The position numbers and the translations under genes are program-made. Shown piece by piece: positions 43,401 to 54,904 of a stretch of 64,000 bases of DNA. Every line of letters starts with the position of its first letter. The first letter of the stretch is position 1. The notes under the pieces were generated by a model. It ran no database searches. It worked only from the letters and a program-made list of their open reading frames with translations, and was not told the origin of the DNA. The stretch comes from Micropterix aruncella. Lineage: Eukaryota; Arthropoda; Insecta; Lepidoptera; Micropterigidae. The stretch covers positions 186,001 to 250,000 of the forward strand of contig OX155964.1 in NCBI GenBank assembly GCA_944548615.1, given 5' to 3'.

Positions 43401-46400
43401 GCTGCTAACACCTATACAGACAAAACAACGATTTACTTACTAATTTGTGATGAAAGCGTCTATAAAACCGCCTCAAAGCCTTTAAGTGTCTTTTACTCCC
43501 GCATTTAAAAACATGGTCCCTCTCGAGAACCGCCGAGTCGAAAGGAAACGCTATTTAACGATGAGCTGGACTGTGTTACTTGGGTTTCGTTTCATGTTCC
43601 TGGCAACTTATTTTATATTTCCAAATCCAACATGATTATTCTCAAAATGCATACTTCAATAGATGTCTGAACACATATAATGACTTTTTTCGGATATTGA
43701 CATACTTCACGTATCTTTCAATCCGTTTTCAAAGTTGTGAAAGCAGTCCTAGTCATACCGCAACAGTACTGTGTGAATATAACCATATACACATAAAATA
43801 CCATCAAAAAGACTCTCTGTCTCCCTTACACACACACTTTTGCACACAATCGACGATAATTCGTGTTCTTCATATATTAAAAGTTCCCATGTATCTACAT
43901 ATTGTTACTTGTACCTATTTATATACCTCTTCAATTTTATTTATTATTTTAATATATATTTTTTTGATTATATAAATCTTGAAATTTGTAGTATTTGTTG
44001 TATAATAATCATTATAGAATTTCAAATAAAGTAAAAATGACGTAATTTATCGTAAGTAGGCATCGGCCTTATACTTTGATTTCCGAATAAAGAAAAAAAA
44101 CACCGGTTGTAGGACAAGAAGAAACAAGGCTACATTATATCCATTATCCAGCGAATGGTGTGCTCGTATGTATGTATGTATGCATACTCATATCGTTTAG
44201 GTAGTATTACATTAAAACCTACTAACCGCGTTCGCAATATTTATTTATTTCTCGACATTATCTTACGATCAATATTAAACAACCTCCTTTACTTTTTTCT
44301 GTATACGCCACTCCCAAAATGGCAAGTATTTTTCTCGTTTTATTGCGCCGCGCCGGTGACATTTTCAATTTCCAAAAATGGCGATCTTACGCAAAGAAAA
44401 AAAACCCGCGAATCCAAAGCGAAAGCCAATGCATAATCGGCGTAATCCATACATAATATAATAAAATCGAAATATTTACGAAATTCGCGAATTTAATTGA
44501 CTTTCTACAATCGCTTAGTCGCACTGGACGCCCACTCATCAGGGGCGCATCAGGCATTTGCTATTTCCGTTATTATAGACTTAGACATTATATACCTACA
44601 TATTATTAGAGACATTTGCATTATTTACAATTTTCCTGGGGGATGTTAGGTTTTCCTGGGGGGGGGGGGGGTACCGAAGCCGACTTTCGTTAATGGATCA
44701 TATAGGATTATCGACGATACACGAAGGGAAAATCATTTCCAGAGGGGTGGAAGGGAGGGTAATCCAGGGGGGGGGGGCACAGGGGACGCGTCCATCCGTC
44801 CCCGATTTTTTTTGAATAAAATATAAAGTCGAGAAAAAATGAGAATCAGGGAGAATCCGCGATTTATGTGCCTAGTGTCAGGCACGTATCTCCGGGGGGA
44901 GGGGGGGGGGGGATAGGTAAGGTTTAACCCCCAGAAATTCGGCGTATTTTCGTTTCATTGTACAAGCAAATTCAAGTTCGGGTGCAGCGAGCGTTGTTTT
45001 GGAATGAATGCCCCCCTGAAACTGATTTCTGGATACGTGCCTGAAACTGATGTCTGGATAGGAGGGGAGGGGGAGACATTGCTCGAAAAAGATTACAAAA
45101 CATATTATTATTTTTGCGTGGCAGATTAAATATAATACAATAGTATTAGGCCTATACCCGTTTTCACACAGCTATTAACCAACATAGATAATAGGGGTCA
45201 ATATTTCGATTAATTAAATCAATACAGTAGTTTTGGGTTTGTTTATCTCTTTGTTGACCGACCTCCAGGCTAAACGGCTTAACCGATTGACTTAAAATTT
45301 GAAACATAGACTCCTGTGGGGTCAAACAAGAGGTGTAATTCACAAAAAGTTAAAAAATGTAAAATGTACCCTTTGGGCACATTAATTTAACACACCTTAA
45401 CTTTGAAATATAGACTCCTGGTGGGACAAATAAATGGTGTGATTCTTAAAAAAATCAAAAGATTTTCAGTTCAAAATAAGTACAAACGACAAACGAATAC
45501 CAAACAAATATTGATATATGCCCTGCGGACTCGGGCTAAATTTTGCATAAGGTATATTTTCCATAAAAATTGTTTGGTCGGAAATTTACTTCGTAGAACA
45601 GCATCTTCATAGGTAAAGCTGAATACATATATCATCGATATTTATGCGATATATATTACACATCAATATTTGACGTATTATATTTATTATTAGAGTTATT
45701 TTGGAGTGTCGGCTATTTGAAAACCATGTATTTTTTTAAATTATTTATTTAGTACTTTATTCATATTTTTTTATACATATAACCACATTATTACCAATGT
45801 TATAAAGTAACTCGGAAAAATTTAACACGCAAATGTAGCAAATGGTCAGTCCACCTAACTATAAAAATCGACATTCGACATTCCTTTTGTATGCGTAAAA
45901 CTACCTACACTACGGTTACAGGTATCGCTCCATAAGGCCGTGCAAGTGAGAAAGAGATAGCACGATTTCGATGAAAAATTACCTGACTCGCCACTTTGTA
46001 ATGCGGATAGTATAGGACTGTAAAATTAGCGATTTAATTTATAAAGAACTAAATGGACTAAAGTTTTATTTTTAGAAATAGTAAATGTACCTAATTAAAA
46101 TTTAATATATAATATAATATAATAATCTGTATAACTATTACAATGTATATACCAAATCATATTTATGCAATAATATGATAAGTACATAGATACCTAAATT
46201 CGATTATAATAAATAATAAATATATTATGGTATAAACATATTCATATTAGAATACAATTATATAAATACGATTATAAAAATATTGGGAAAAATAAGAAAT
46301 ATCATACGATATATTATGATTATATGCATAATACTTTATGTATATGTGTACAATATTAGGTTGAAAATCAACCATTATATACGCTTTACAAGACAAGTTA

Positions 46401-49400
46401 TCGGAATTAGACCTACCTTATTCAAATAACCATTTATTTATATTATATTTAAACAGTTGAATGTTCTTTAGGTGTTTCCATTTCTCTTCTATGTCATTAT
46501 ATAACCTGGGCCCAAGAGAAGCTTGTCTTTGTGCAAATGTTGTTTGCACTCGAGGAATAAGAAACTTTTGTTTATGACTGTTTTGTGTGAATTACCCAAA
46601 ATGATTGCGTGGAGTGCGCGTAAATCCCCACAGCTATTAAGAAGTATCCGGTAGGTAAATCTCCTTTATCAGCTCCTTTCTATATTATTTTCTTTGCATT
46701 TGAATTTGACAGCATTCTTGCACAGTCGAGCGGATTATACCACTTTTCTAGTTTACTAGTTTTTGGCAAGTTAATTTTAAAAATAAAATCAATATATACC
46801 TTATCATTATCGAGTGCCCACGTGCGATGCCGGACATGGGCAACCATGACTGCGATACTCACCTCCCTGGCGTAAAAGATGGCTGGAGAAGATGGTTTTT
46901 CTAGTCCCTCGATGTTTGACATCAGAAAGGAGATTTGTGCAGAATTCCAAAAATCTCATAAGGACGTTATGAAAAAGCTGGACGCCCTCGTAATTACAGT
47001 TAATAAGGTTAACAACGACAACGAAGAAATAATGAAGAGCATAAAACATCTTAACGACAATTACGAGGATATGAAGGCAAAACTTAAAAATATGGAATCG
47101 TTACCACCTAGAATTAATACCCTGGAAAAACAAAATGTTGAGCTGCTTCGCAAAGTGGAATACTTAGAACACAAGATGGACTTCAGAGACCAAATAATGA
47201 ATGAAAATAAACTGGAAATAAATGGGATACCCGCCTTAAATCAACAAAATCATCGCATGGTCGTCACCCAAATTGCGTCTAAAATTGGATTAAAATTACA
47301 AGAAGACGATATAATCTGTACATCCCTACAGACGCGCCGAGCCGCAGACAGCAGTGGCGGAGACATTAGGGCCGCGTCCGTTGCCGCGGGAGGTGTCGCG
47401 ACGGCCGGCGCGCGCGTTACGCGAAAGAATGCGGAGCAGTCGAGAGAAACGTTGGTTGTCTCATTTAAATCTAGTCAACTACGGGATGATTACTTGCAGG
47501 CCAACAAAAAATACAACAAGGGTAAACGTAATCAAGATCAAAAATTAAATACTTCTGATATTGGCATGTCAGTGAATCAACCCATTTATCTGCAAGAAGC
47601 ACTCACTCCGCTTTTGCGCTATCTCTACCTACAAGCGAGGAAAATAGGGAAAAGCAGAAACTACGCGTACGTCTGGCTAAAAAATGGCATCACACGAGTC
47701 AAAAAAGACGACAACAGCCGACCCATCACCATCAAATATTTAAGCTCTTTATAAAACATTTTGTGAAGGTTGTGTGCTCGTACCAATTCTAGAAACTCGA
47801 CAACTGTCACTGATAAATACCTATTTTTAGCTACAAAATTCTACTCTAACCTATTTTGTCTTAGCCCCATAATGATTTGTTTTTACCTGTACGATTTTTA
47901 TAATATTTTAATTACGATTTTCTATTATTTTAATATTATGAAACAATTGTTTATTTATTTTAATGATCATTACAATTTTATTTTATCCATTACTATTTTA
48001 TTCTACTATTTGACCATTTCAAACTTATTATGTTTTGCTGATTATATACTTACGTTTCACTATTCCATCGTACTCCACTTATTTGCTCCTGTAAATTTGA
48101 ATAGGATTTTTCATATTACATTTTTTAACTATTCTTATATGCTGGTATTACTTTTAAATATTTTTTATGACTATTTTAATTTATGTATATTTTACTATTT
48201 CGTGATTTTATTCCTAAATTATTCTAGTGACTATTACAACCATTCTGTTATTTTATCTGACTCTTTTATGACATTACATTTTGTTGATTTTGATGTATAT
48301 TACGAAAAAAATAATACCATATACGACTGTTTTATAATAACTCAATTATCTATTTCATACGTATGTTTAAACAGCTTTACACATCCCCACTATTGCCGCA
48401 AGTTTACTCTACCAAATCATATGAGAAAAATAAATCGCTATGTTAAAATAAAATATGCCTTAACCCTCTGCAGCCGCGAAGTAATACAATGTCGATTATA
48501 TGCCCACCGATATTACAGGCGCGGCTGAAATTCACGATTTATTAGAATGTGATGCTCCAACAACAATGCAGCTAACTACCTGGGAATGCAAAAAAATACT
48601 GCTAGATCCTGGTTTTAAAGTCCTTAACTTAAATATAATCTACTAGCTTCCCTCGATGGGGATTTCGACATTATTATTTTGACAGAGTGCTGGATAAAGA
48701 GGTCTTTTCCTACCCAGCAACTAGAAAATTATAATATCTTCTACACATCATCCAACTACAATAAAAGTGATGGGGTCGTATTATTCACAAAGAACTCAGC
48801 CACTGTCAACGTTCAAGAGATAAAAATGTCTACTGCAAATTGTTTAAAAGTTACCATAAATAATTCTATCACTATTCTAGCAATTTACCGGTCTCCGTCT
48901 AACCCGGTTAGACCCTTCCTGGAATCTCTTTCGAATATTTTGGATAATAACAAAGGTCAGGATTACATCCTGGCAGGAGATATAAATATCAATATACTCG
49001 ATCCAAATACTGTGGTAAATGATTATTTATGTATGCTTGCTGAATTCGGGCTATTACCATAATAAACGCGCCTACTCGGCAGCAATCGTGTATCGACCAC
49101 ATATTTACGACTATGAAATCAAACACTTTAGGATTGATTTGCTTCAGTGAACTAACTGATCATTTCGCTACTATCTTTCTGTCCAAAAATAACGTAAATA
49201 TTGCAAAACGTCATATTAATGCCAGGTTAAAAGTCACTAATTATGAAAATTTGTATGAAGACATAAATAATATAGATTGGAAGCCACTGCTTGCTATGAC
49301 ACACTCAAATGAGGCAACTGAGCACTTTATAACCACTCTGAAAGCCACAATAAGCACGCATAGTAAGGAACATTATATACCACACCGTAGAAGAAGAATA

Positions 49401-52400
49401 AAGCCATGGGTCACACCAGGACTCTTAAATAGCATAAAAAATAGAGATAATCTACACATACAAGTCCACAGAAACCCTCAGGATCTTATATTAAGGCATA
49501 AGTATATCAAATATCGAAATTTCTGTAAAAATATAATAATTAGGGTCAAAGAAATGTACTACACAAAGGAGTTCTCCTCAAATGCAAGGAACCCCAGGAA
49601 AACATGGGGCTTAATTGATGAACTGACCAATCGGAAGCCGCCCAGATCACCAGGCCTGAAAGAGGTTATTATCAATGGGGAAAAAATCAATGTAAATAAT
49701 GAAACCATTAAAGATACTGCTGACCATTTTAATAATTTCTTCTCAGATATAGGAGCTAGCTTGGCTAAAAAAACGTTAGAATCTTTGAGTTGTACGGAGG
49801 CAGAATTGTCACATAACCTTGTCAGTATGAAAACTATCCGAAACGATATTCCTAGAACCAGCAGATACTTTAGAGATAAAAAAAATCATCACTGACCTAA
49901 AAGATAAAACTTCAACTGGCAGCGATGGTATCTCCTCGAAAATACTCAAAGGATGTAGCGATAGTTTATTAATTCCTATCACGTTTATTGTTAATCTGAG
50001 TCTCTCAAGTGGAGTATTTCCCCAGTGCCTGAAAACAGCCGTAATTTCGCCAATTTTTAAAAGCGGAAATCTATGCGATGTCAACTGTTACCGTCCTATC
50101 AGTTTAATAAATACACTGTCTAAAGTAATTGAGCTAGCAATAAAACGTAGGTTATTGATGTTCTTAAATAAACATAATGTGCTATCAACCACACAATATG
50201 GCTTTCGTTCTGGTAGATCTACTCAAGATGCTATTGCCTTCTTAACTGAAGAAATAGTGACCAGTCTCGATGAAGGGGAAAAGTGTCTGGTGGTCTTTCT
50301 GGACCTGTGCAAGGCTTTTGATACGGTGTCACATATTTTATTGCTGAAAAAACTAGACAGGTGTGGTATCCGTGGGAAGGCCTTGCAATGGTTTACCGAC
50401 TACCTCTCGAATAGGTCACAAGTCACCAAAATAAACGGTACAGTGAGTTCTGAAAGGTACATTACGTATGGAGTTCCCCAGGGTAGTGTGTTAGGGCCAA
50501 TTCTTTTTCTAGTCTACATTAATGACCTTACAAATGTGTCTTTGCATGGAGGAAAGGCACTACTGTTCGCTGATGATACTGCTCTAGTTTTTCGTCAGAA
50601 AACATGGCCAGCCGTATACCAAATCGCTGAATGGGGCCTAAGCAATATTAACTTTTGGCTAAAAAATAACCTTCTTATGCTAAACAAAGAAAAAACTAGT
50701 TACATCACATTTTCCATGACTAATAATAGAAATTTTAAACATGTAGGCCTCAAAATTCATACGTGCAATACAACTGCTCCAATAAGGCCAGAACACTCTT
50801 GCTGTACGTGTACTATTATAGAGCATAAATCACAAGCGAAATATCTTGGCCTAACATTTGACAGTACACTAAGATGGAATATTCATATCGGTATTCTGAC
50901 GGCCAAAATACGAAAATCCATCTTTCTCTTTAAGACCCTCAGAAAAGTAGTTCCTCTTCAAACGCTCAAAACTATTTATTATGCGCTAGTTTACAGTAAA
51001 ATATCATATGGTATTCTGGGCTGGGGAGGATGTACGCGAACTGCTTTAGACCCAATTGTTAAGGCTCATAAAGCATTACTTAGGGTTATGGCTAACAACC
51101 CTTGGAGATACTCTTCCAATGACCTGTTTAGTGAGTTGGAGTTGCTGGATATTAGGCAAATATATGCGAAAGTAGTCCTCATAAACTATATACAAAATCC
51201 CCATCCACACCAAATCACTAAACATGCAACACAAACGAGGAGCACCACTACTCATAAGCACTTGCATCCCAAAACAATGACAACGTTTGCGCAAAGACAC
51301 TTTTCATACATAGCGCCCAAGATTTTTAATGAGTTACAATTTAATTTGAAGTCGACCACTAATGGAATAAAAACAAACAAACAAATTTCTCCGCTACTTT
51401 TGGAATTTGGAAGACATGAGATTGAGGTGCTCATCTCCGTCATTCTCCATTAAACACCTAATATTTACACTGACAAATAAATCTTATCTTTTTATTTGTT
51501 GCTACTAGGATAATTATTATCTTTTTATTCTGTTTTATTTATTGACTAGCTACTTGACTATTTTAATTACTGGCTTTTTATTTTATTTTAATTATTTTTT
51601 TTTTATTTTTCAAATTATTACCCTGTTATTTTTCTCTACTTACTGATTATCACTGCAATTATAATTTTATTGTATTTTATTATTATAATTATTTTAACAA
51701 TTTTTTTACTGGATATATTTTGATTTCATTATTACTTTTTTATTTTTCAACATGATTATAATTTAGGTATTAGTTATCATTAGAATAACTCTTGAAATTT
51801 ATGCTAAGTATTTATTAGAGTTATTAGATTTACTATATTTCATTTATTTTTTAATTTTTGTTTTTCTCAGTAATAGTACTTTAATAAGTGTGCGCACAAT
51901 ATAAAATGTACAAGTGACCTAGTCGAGTCTACCTTGGTACGGGCTTCTGCCTAGTTAGGCAGACTTTGTGAATAATGTTTTTGAAAAATTACTTACGAAA
52001 ATAAATTTATTTTTATTCTTATTCTTAAAAGGTCCCCTGGGTTGTTCAAATTCGTAGACATGATGAGTAGGAAAAATAGAATGGTGGTTTTCCTTGCCCC
52101 CCCCCCCCCTCCCCCACGCCGCTGTTAAAATGCCGCGATAGTGAAATCTACCACGATGTCCAGTCTAGAACTTAGGACCCCGAGAACTAATTGAGTCAGC
52201 GTGGGTTTTAGTGGTATTTAATAAGGGACTGTCATCCTACCGCGTGGAGCTCCAGGCCCTAAGCAGTTGGCTCATCTAAAAGCATTAATTCTCTGGCTAT
52301 ACGATATATAGATAGATCTTTATTGTATAACTTTAACAGTACATATGTTTTGGTAAAAATAGTTCGACACAGTTTGCCCACAAGGCGTAGGATTTCAAGT

Positions 52401-53568
52401 ATATGCGTATTACATTAGCCCCTCAAATGTGAGGCGTCCCTTAAGGGATGCCTTGGCAAAATGTATACAAAATGTATATAAATTGATATAAATGTAAATA
52501 TAAATGTAAATGTGCGCCGCTTTATAGTAATCCGCTCTATAGTAATGCTATAGCTCTATAGTAAACCCCGCTCTATGTAAATGTAAATGTAAATATAAAT
52601 TTATATACATTTTGCCGTAGGCAACCCGAGCTAATCGCCATTCATTTGAGGGGTTAGAACACTCTCTGTACTTATTACTCATATTTTTTTCCTTGCTGTA
52701 TGTCCGCATGACCTTATTTTCCTTTATAGTATTAATAATTTGAATTTGTATTTTTGAGATTACAGAACCAGTAAAAAATAATGTCAAATCAAAATCAAAA
52801 CTACTAAAATTCTAATGAATAACCAAAACAGCATTTGATCGCATTCCAAAGTTAATAAAATAATATCTAAATAATCAATGAAATAATAATAATTCATGGC
52901 ATGATGTCTCCTAATTATAAAAAAAATATAAAATAAACCTACATAAATAAAGTTAATATTTAAAATAATGCGTGATCATATTAGATTTATATTGTCGATT
53001 GAAAATTCATTGATATACTGTATATAAGTAACTACTTTAAAATTCCTCATTTGCCGGATAAATATCCGATATCCGAAATATCGCGATGCTGCTTTTCAGT
53101 CAGCCCTCGTACGTGGCTTACGGCTTTTCAGGAGGTGGAAGTCTTTAATAGAAGCAGAAGAAAGAAGGTGAAAACTCAGGCAAAAAAACGCGCTCTGAAA
53201 CCTGCGATTTTACGAAGTAGTCACTCGTCAAACCAGCTATAACTGGTTGTTTTAATAAATTTTTACAAAGCCTCGATTCGGTCCTGCCACTCGAGCTAAC
53301 CATTAACAAATAGAATCTAATCTGATCTTTATTTAAACCCTATATTGCAAGTAAATAATGTGCGCGGAGATGTCGCCACAGTCAGTCACAGGTGTGGCCA
53401 TTGTTGATTCCGGGTTCAATACCCTGACGTGCGAGAAGTTTAGACATTGAACTTAAAGTCATGATCGATCATTTTTTGCAGCCTGTTCATAGCGACGTTC
53501 CTGATCCCGCAGACATGGCTGCTGTACCTGGCGAGTCTGTTGCTGGGCGCCGGAGCTGCGCTTATCTG
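40382..53568 (+). CDS. UNC93-like membrane protein (5' part, 3 exons visible)
   Basis: Exons 40382-40480, 42372-42541 and 53482-53568 join in frame (phases 0 then 2) to 118 complete codons plus two bases. The start MKMEVDSKFINVIVLGFGF leads into FVFTAFQTMGNIE, then KTILDSIRADEPSFAGDGYT, LAVIYASLAVCNWLAPSAI, then LFIATFLIPQTWLLYLASLL and AGAALIW. This order matches the N-terminal membrane segments of the UNC93/MFS family (animal UNC93A-like proteins and nematode UNC-93), which act at membranes as transporter-like or potassium-channel-regulatory proteins (family knowledge). The first of two in-frame ATGs 6 nt apart was chosen. Family proteins have roughly 450-550 residues, so most of the gene lies to the right; no fourth exon was recognised before the window ends. 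Confidence 0.93.
40481..42371. other. Intron 1 of the UNC93-like gene
   Basis: AT-rich intron of 1.9 kb. I saw no transposon or embedded exon. Confidence 0.5.
42372..42541 (+). CDS. UNC93-like gene, exon 2
   Basis: The acceptor is TTTATGCAG. It encodes KTILDSIRADEPSFAGDGYT and the second and third hydrophobic segments through GGGAFY. GC-rich coding composition stands out from the AT-rich introns. The donor is TTG|GTGATT, phase 2. Confidence 0.95.
42690..43200 (-). mobile_element. Mariner-like element, internally deleted
   Basis: Minus-strand pieces: DFNVSDQPHPGQPPKCEDVE with LQDLLDEES, then AAISKRLHQLKKK (the helix-turn-helix region), KAWLLDP, and after a jump FVEDFIASKPASFFRDGIRM followed by a stop and WRKAIENDEQYFQD at the C-terminus. 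The catalytic middle is gone. In intron 2 of the UNC93-like gene. Confidence 0.85.
43210..46410. other. Intron 2 of the UNC93-like gene: AT-rich, G-runs, diffuse repeats
   Basis: Between 44640 and 45080 there are G runs of 9-12 and several shorter ones. At 45240-45480 a segment with GCTAAACGGCTTAACCGATT is internally repeated with a period near 108 bp; this motif is common in insect interspersed repeats. No coding exon seen. Confidence 0.45.
46418..46680 (-). mobile_element. 3' end of another non-LTR element, opposite strand
   Basis: On the minus strand VQTTFAQRQASLGPRLYNDI followed by EEKWKHLKNIQLFKYNINKW and LFE then a stop is the standard end of a Jockey/CR1-group ORF2. Part of the sequence up to about 46850 may belong to the same fragment. 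It lies back to back with the element starting near 46870. Confidence 0.65.
46879..47754 (+). CDS. Retrotransposon ORF1: coiled coil plus FP-C-like domain
   Basis: 291 codons, intact. Residues about 20-110 form heptad-rich helices (KKLDALVITVNKVNNDNEEI, PPRINTLEKQNVELLRKVEY), consistent with a coiled coil. Residues about 155-185 are an Ala/Gly/Arg-rich insert of higher GC. The last 70 residues (VNQPIYLQEALTPLLRYLYL, KSRNYAYVWLKNGITRVKK) match the C-terminal domain shared by FP25K-type proteins and the ORF1 of many insect non-LTR elements. Its role would be RNA binding and RNP assembly (family knowledge). No CCHC knuckle is visible. Confidence 0.85.
   Translation: MAGEDGFSSPSMFDIRKEICAEFQKSHKDVMKKLDALVITVNKVNNDNEEIMKSIKHLNDNYEDMKAKLKNMESLPPRINTLEKQNVELLRKVEYLEHKMDFRDQIMNENKLEINGIPALNQQNHRMVVTQIASKIGLKLQEDDIICTSLQTRRAADSSGGDIRAASVAAGGVATAGARVTRKNAEQSRETLVVSFKSSQLRDDYLQANKKYNKGKRNQDQKLNTSDIGMSVNQPIYLQEALTPLLRYLYLQARKIGKSRNYAYVWLKNGITRVKKDDNSRPITIKYLSSL
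48500..51453 (+). pseudogene. Retrotransposon ORF2: endonuclease and reverse transcriptase
   Basis: Chosen start ATG CCC ACC GAT at 48500. EN motifs: IIILTECW, YRSPSNP, LAGDININ, CIDHIF, LTDHFATI. The first EN strand is deleted around a TAG at 48644. RT motifs: TGSDGISSKIL, NCYRPISLINTLSKV, YGFRSGRSTQDAIAF, VFLDLCKAFDTVSH, YGVPQGSVLGPILFLVYIND and LLFADDTALVF (catalytic FADD). The thumb and tail end at the TAA before 51454. Frames change near 49052 and 49860. RT itself is open from about 49880 to the end. Confidence 0.9.
51454..52415. other. Retroelement 3' UTR and flank
   Basis: AT-rich 3' UTR to about 52020. Near its end GTCGAGTCTACCTTGGTACG parallels the 3' UTR of the copy ending at 1540 only loosely. 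A C run lies at 52097-52120. No gene. Confidence 0.45.
52416..52656. mobile_element. Small MITE with inverted ends
   Basis: Ends TAGCCCCTCAAATGTGAGGC and, reverse-complemented, TAACCCCTCAAATGAATGGC. About 241 bp, the middle a GTAAATGTAAATATAAAT-type microsatellite. No clear duplication of target. Confidence 0.55.
52657..53481. other. Intron 2 of the UNC93-like gene, right end
   Basis: AT-rich; leads into the polypyrimidine tract of exon 3. No other feature. Confidence 0.45.
53482..53568 (+). CDS. UNC93-like gene, exon 3
   Basis: The acceptor is TTTTTTGCAG. Joined to exon 2 it reads YCLFIATFLIPQTWLLYLAS and LLLGAGAALIW, the family's fourth-segment pattern. The donor is CTG|GTGAGC, phase 2, so a further exon must follow. 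Confidence 0.92.
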
Positions 53569-53599
53569 GTGAGCCAACTCTTATTACTATTGTGTACTT

Positions 53600-54545
53600 A
53601 TTTATTATCACTGTACTGCGGCGAAAGTTTAATCGACATTCCGTTCAACCGGACCGAAAGATCGCGTTCGCACTCTATCTTTCGTACATATTACTTCTTC
53701 TTCTTCTTTGTTTTGTATAAAAGGACACGAGTTATGGCCAGTTTAGAGGTGGTTGTTTCAGTACGGAATTTTGACGACTTCAGAGCTATAGTTAGTATTG
53801 TAACAATAACATTTACAATTATAGACAGTTTTACTTGACAATTACATACAATCATACACAATTACATCTTGCGGTGTCGACTACAACGGGCGAACCCGTC
53901 ACCTCAGGAAGTTTTAACGATTAGTCGTTCTATCTCCCTGCAGTGAGCGTAGAAGACTTGGGGATGAAACAGTCCACCGTCTAGCTACGTCACAAGCCCG
54001 TAAGAGGCCAACGCCTTAACCGCGAGATAGCCAGGAATGTTACCTGGCGGGCCGACACTCACGCCCTTACTTCCAATTGTGACCGGTCCTTACTTCCATA
54101 ACTCCGGTCTCTCGATTGGTTCCGAGTTCGAGGTCGCTTGCGCGGTCCTCTCCCTTACGAAGCGGTGAAACGGAGTATACCGAATCTATCGCGGACCAAG
54201 GCGTCTTTTGCCCGGCTGTTCACCCAGGATCGGATGGCCAATGGTCGTTTCAAGAGCAGTCGCCGTAAGGTAGGCAACCACCCCCGCTCTATAGGAAACA
54301 ATACAGTTCCCAGACTCCCCCGACTGTTAGTCGGAGAGCACAATCGATTGGCTTGCGCCGCTCGGTGCGCAGACCGTCCAGGAGCGCCAGAGGTTTGATT
54401 CCCAGGGGAGACTGGTTGACCCAGTGTCTTACCCAGGTTCGCACCCCGTGCGTGGAGGCCGTCGGATGGGTGTTGACCCGTGATTGTGACCGACCCTGAA
54501 CACATGGGTCATCGTGGCCACCTCATCATGGGCCCGTTAGCTCCC
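53600..54545 (+). repeat. SR1 repeat, copy 3 with AT-rich leader
   Basis: Leader CTGCGGCGAAAGTTTAATCG at 53615, then the GC-rich body from ACAACGGGCGAACCCGTCAC (53884) to TCATGGGCCCGTTAG (54540). The leader is shared with the copy at 59395. A 86-codon frame (54138-54398, GRFKSSRRKVGNHPRSI) is open in the body. Confidence 0.85.
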
Positions 54546-54560
54546 CACTAGCTCCGACTA

Positions 54561-54904
54561 ACATCTTGCGGTGTCAACTACAACGGGCGAGCCCGTCACC
54601 ACAGGACGTTTTAACGATTAGTCGTTCTATCGCCCTGCAGTGAACGTAGAGACTTTGGACAGTACATTCTACGTCCAGCTACGTCAACAACCCGTGAGAG
54701 TCCAACGCCTTACCGCGAGTTAGCCAGGAGTAAACCCGGCGGGCTCGAGATACTCGCGCCCTCACTTCCAATTGTGACCAGATTTCTCCGGTCTCTCGAT
54801 TGGTACCGAGTTCGAGGTCGCTTGCGCGGTCCTCTCCCTTATGAAGCGGTGAAACGGAGAGCACAACCGATTGGGTACAATACAGTTCCCAGACTCCCCG
54901 ACTA
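54561..54904 (+). repeat. SR1 repeat, copy 4 (first of a 344-bp tandem pair)
   Basis: ACATCTTGCGGTGTCAACTA at 54561 recurs at 54905, exactly 344 bp later, and the two segments agree almost base for base for about 314 bp. This copy lacks the distal half of the body. Confidence 0.9.

Larger units (their letters stand above)
46860..52020 (+). mobile_element. Near full-length two-ORF non-LTR retrotransposon (CR1/Jockey group)
   Basis: ORF1 (46879-47754), an AT-rich spacer, then ORF2 (about 48500-51453) with AP endonuclease and RT but no RNase H, followed by an AT-rich 3' UTR ending near TTATTTTTATTCTTATTCTT. About 5.1 kb. Three or four lesions in ORF2 make it inactive: a TAG at 48644 beside a small deletion and frameshifts near 49052 and 49860. 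Same strand as its host intron. Confidence 0.9.

Noticed and set aside
43580..43975. 131-codon plus-strand frame in intron 2 of the UNC93-like gene
   Set aside because: Tyr/Ile/His-rich with no family resemblance, no splice context and AT-rich composition.
47770..48528. 252-codon frame after retrotransposon ORF1
   Set aside because: Extremely Phe/Tyr/Ile-rich, as expected from AT-rich DNA lacking stops. It overlaps the better supported ORF2 start and matches no family, so it is not called as a gene.
53461..53838. 125-codon frame overlapping UNC93-like exon 3
   Set aside because: It is in a different frame from the exon; the exon frame continues the UNC93 membrane pattern and has proper splice sites.
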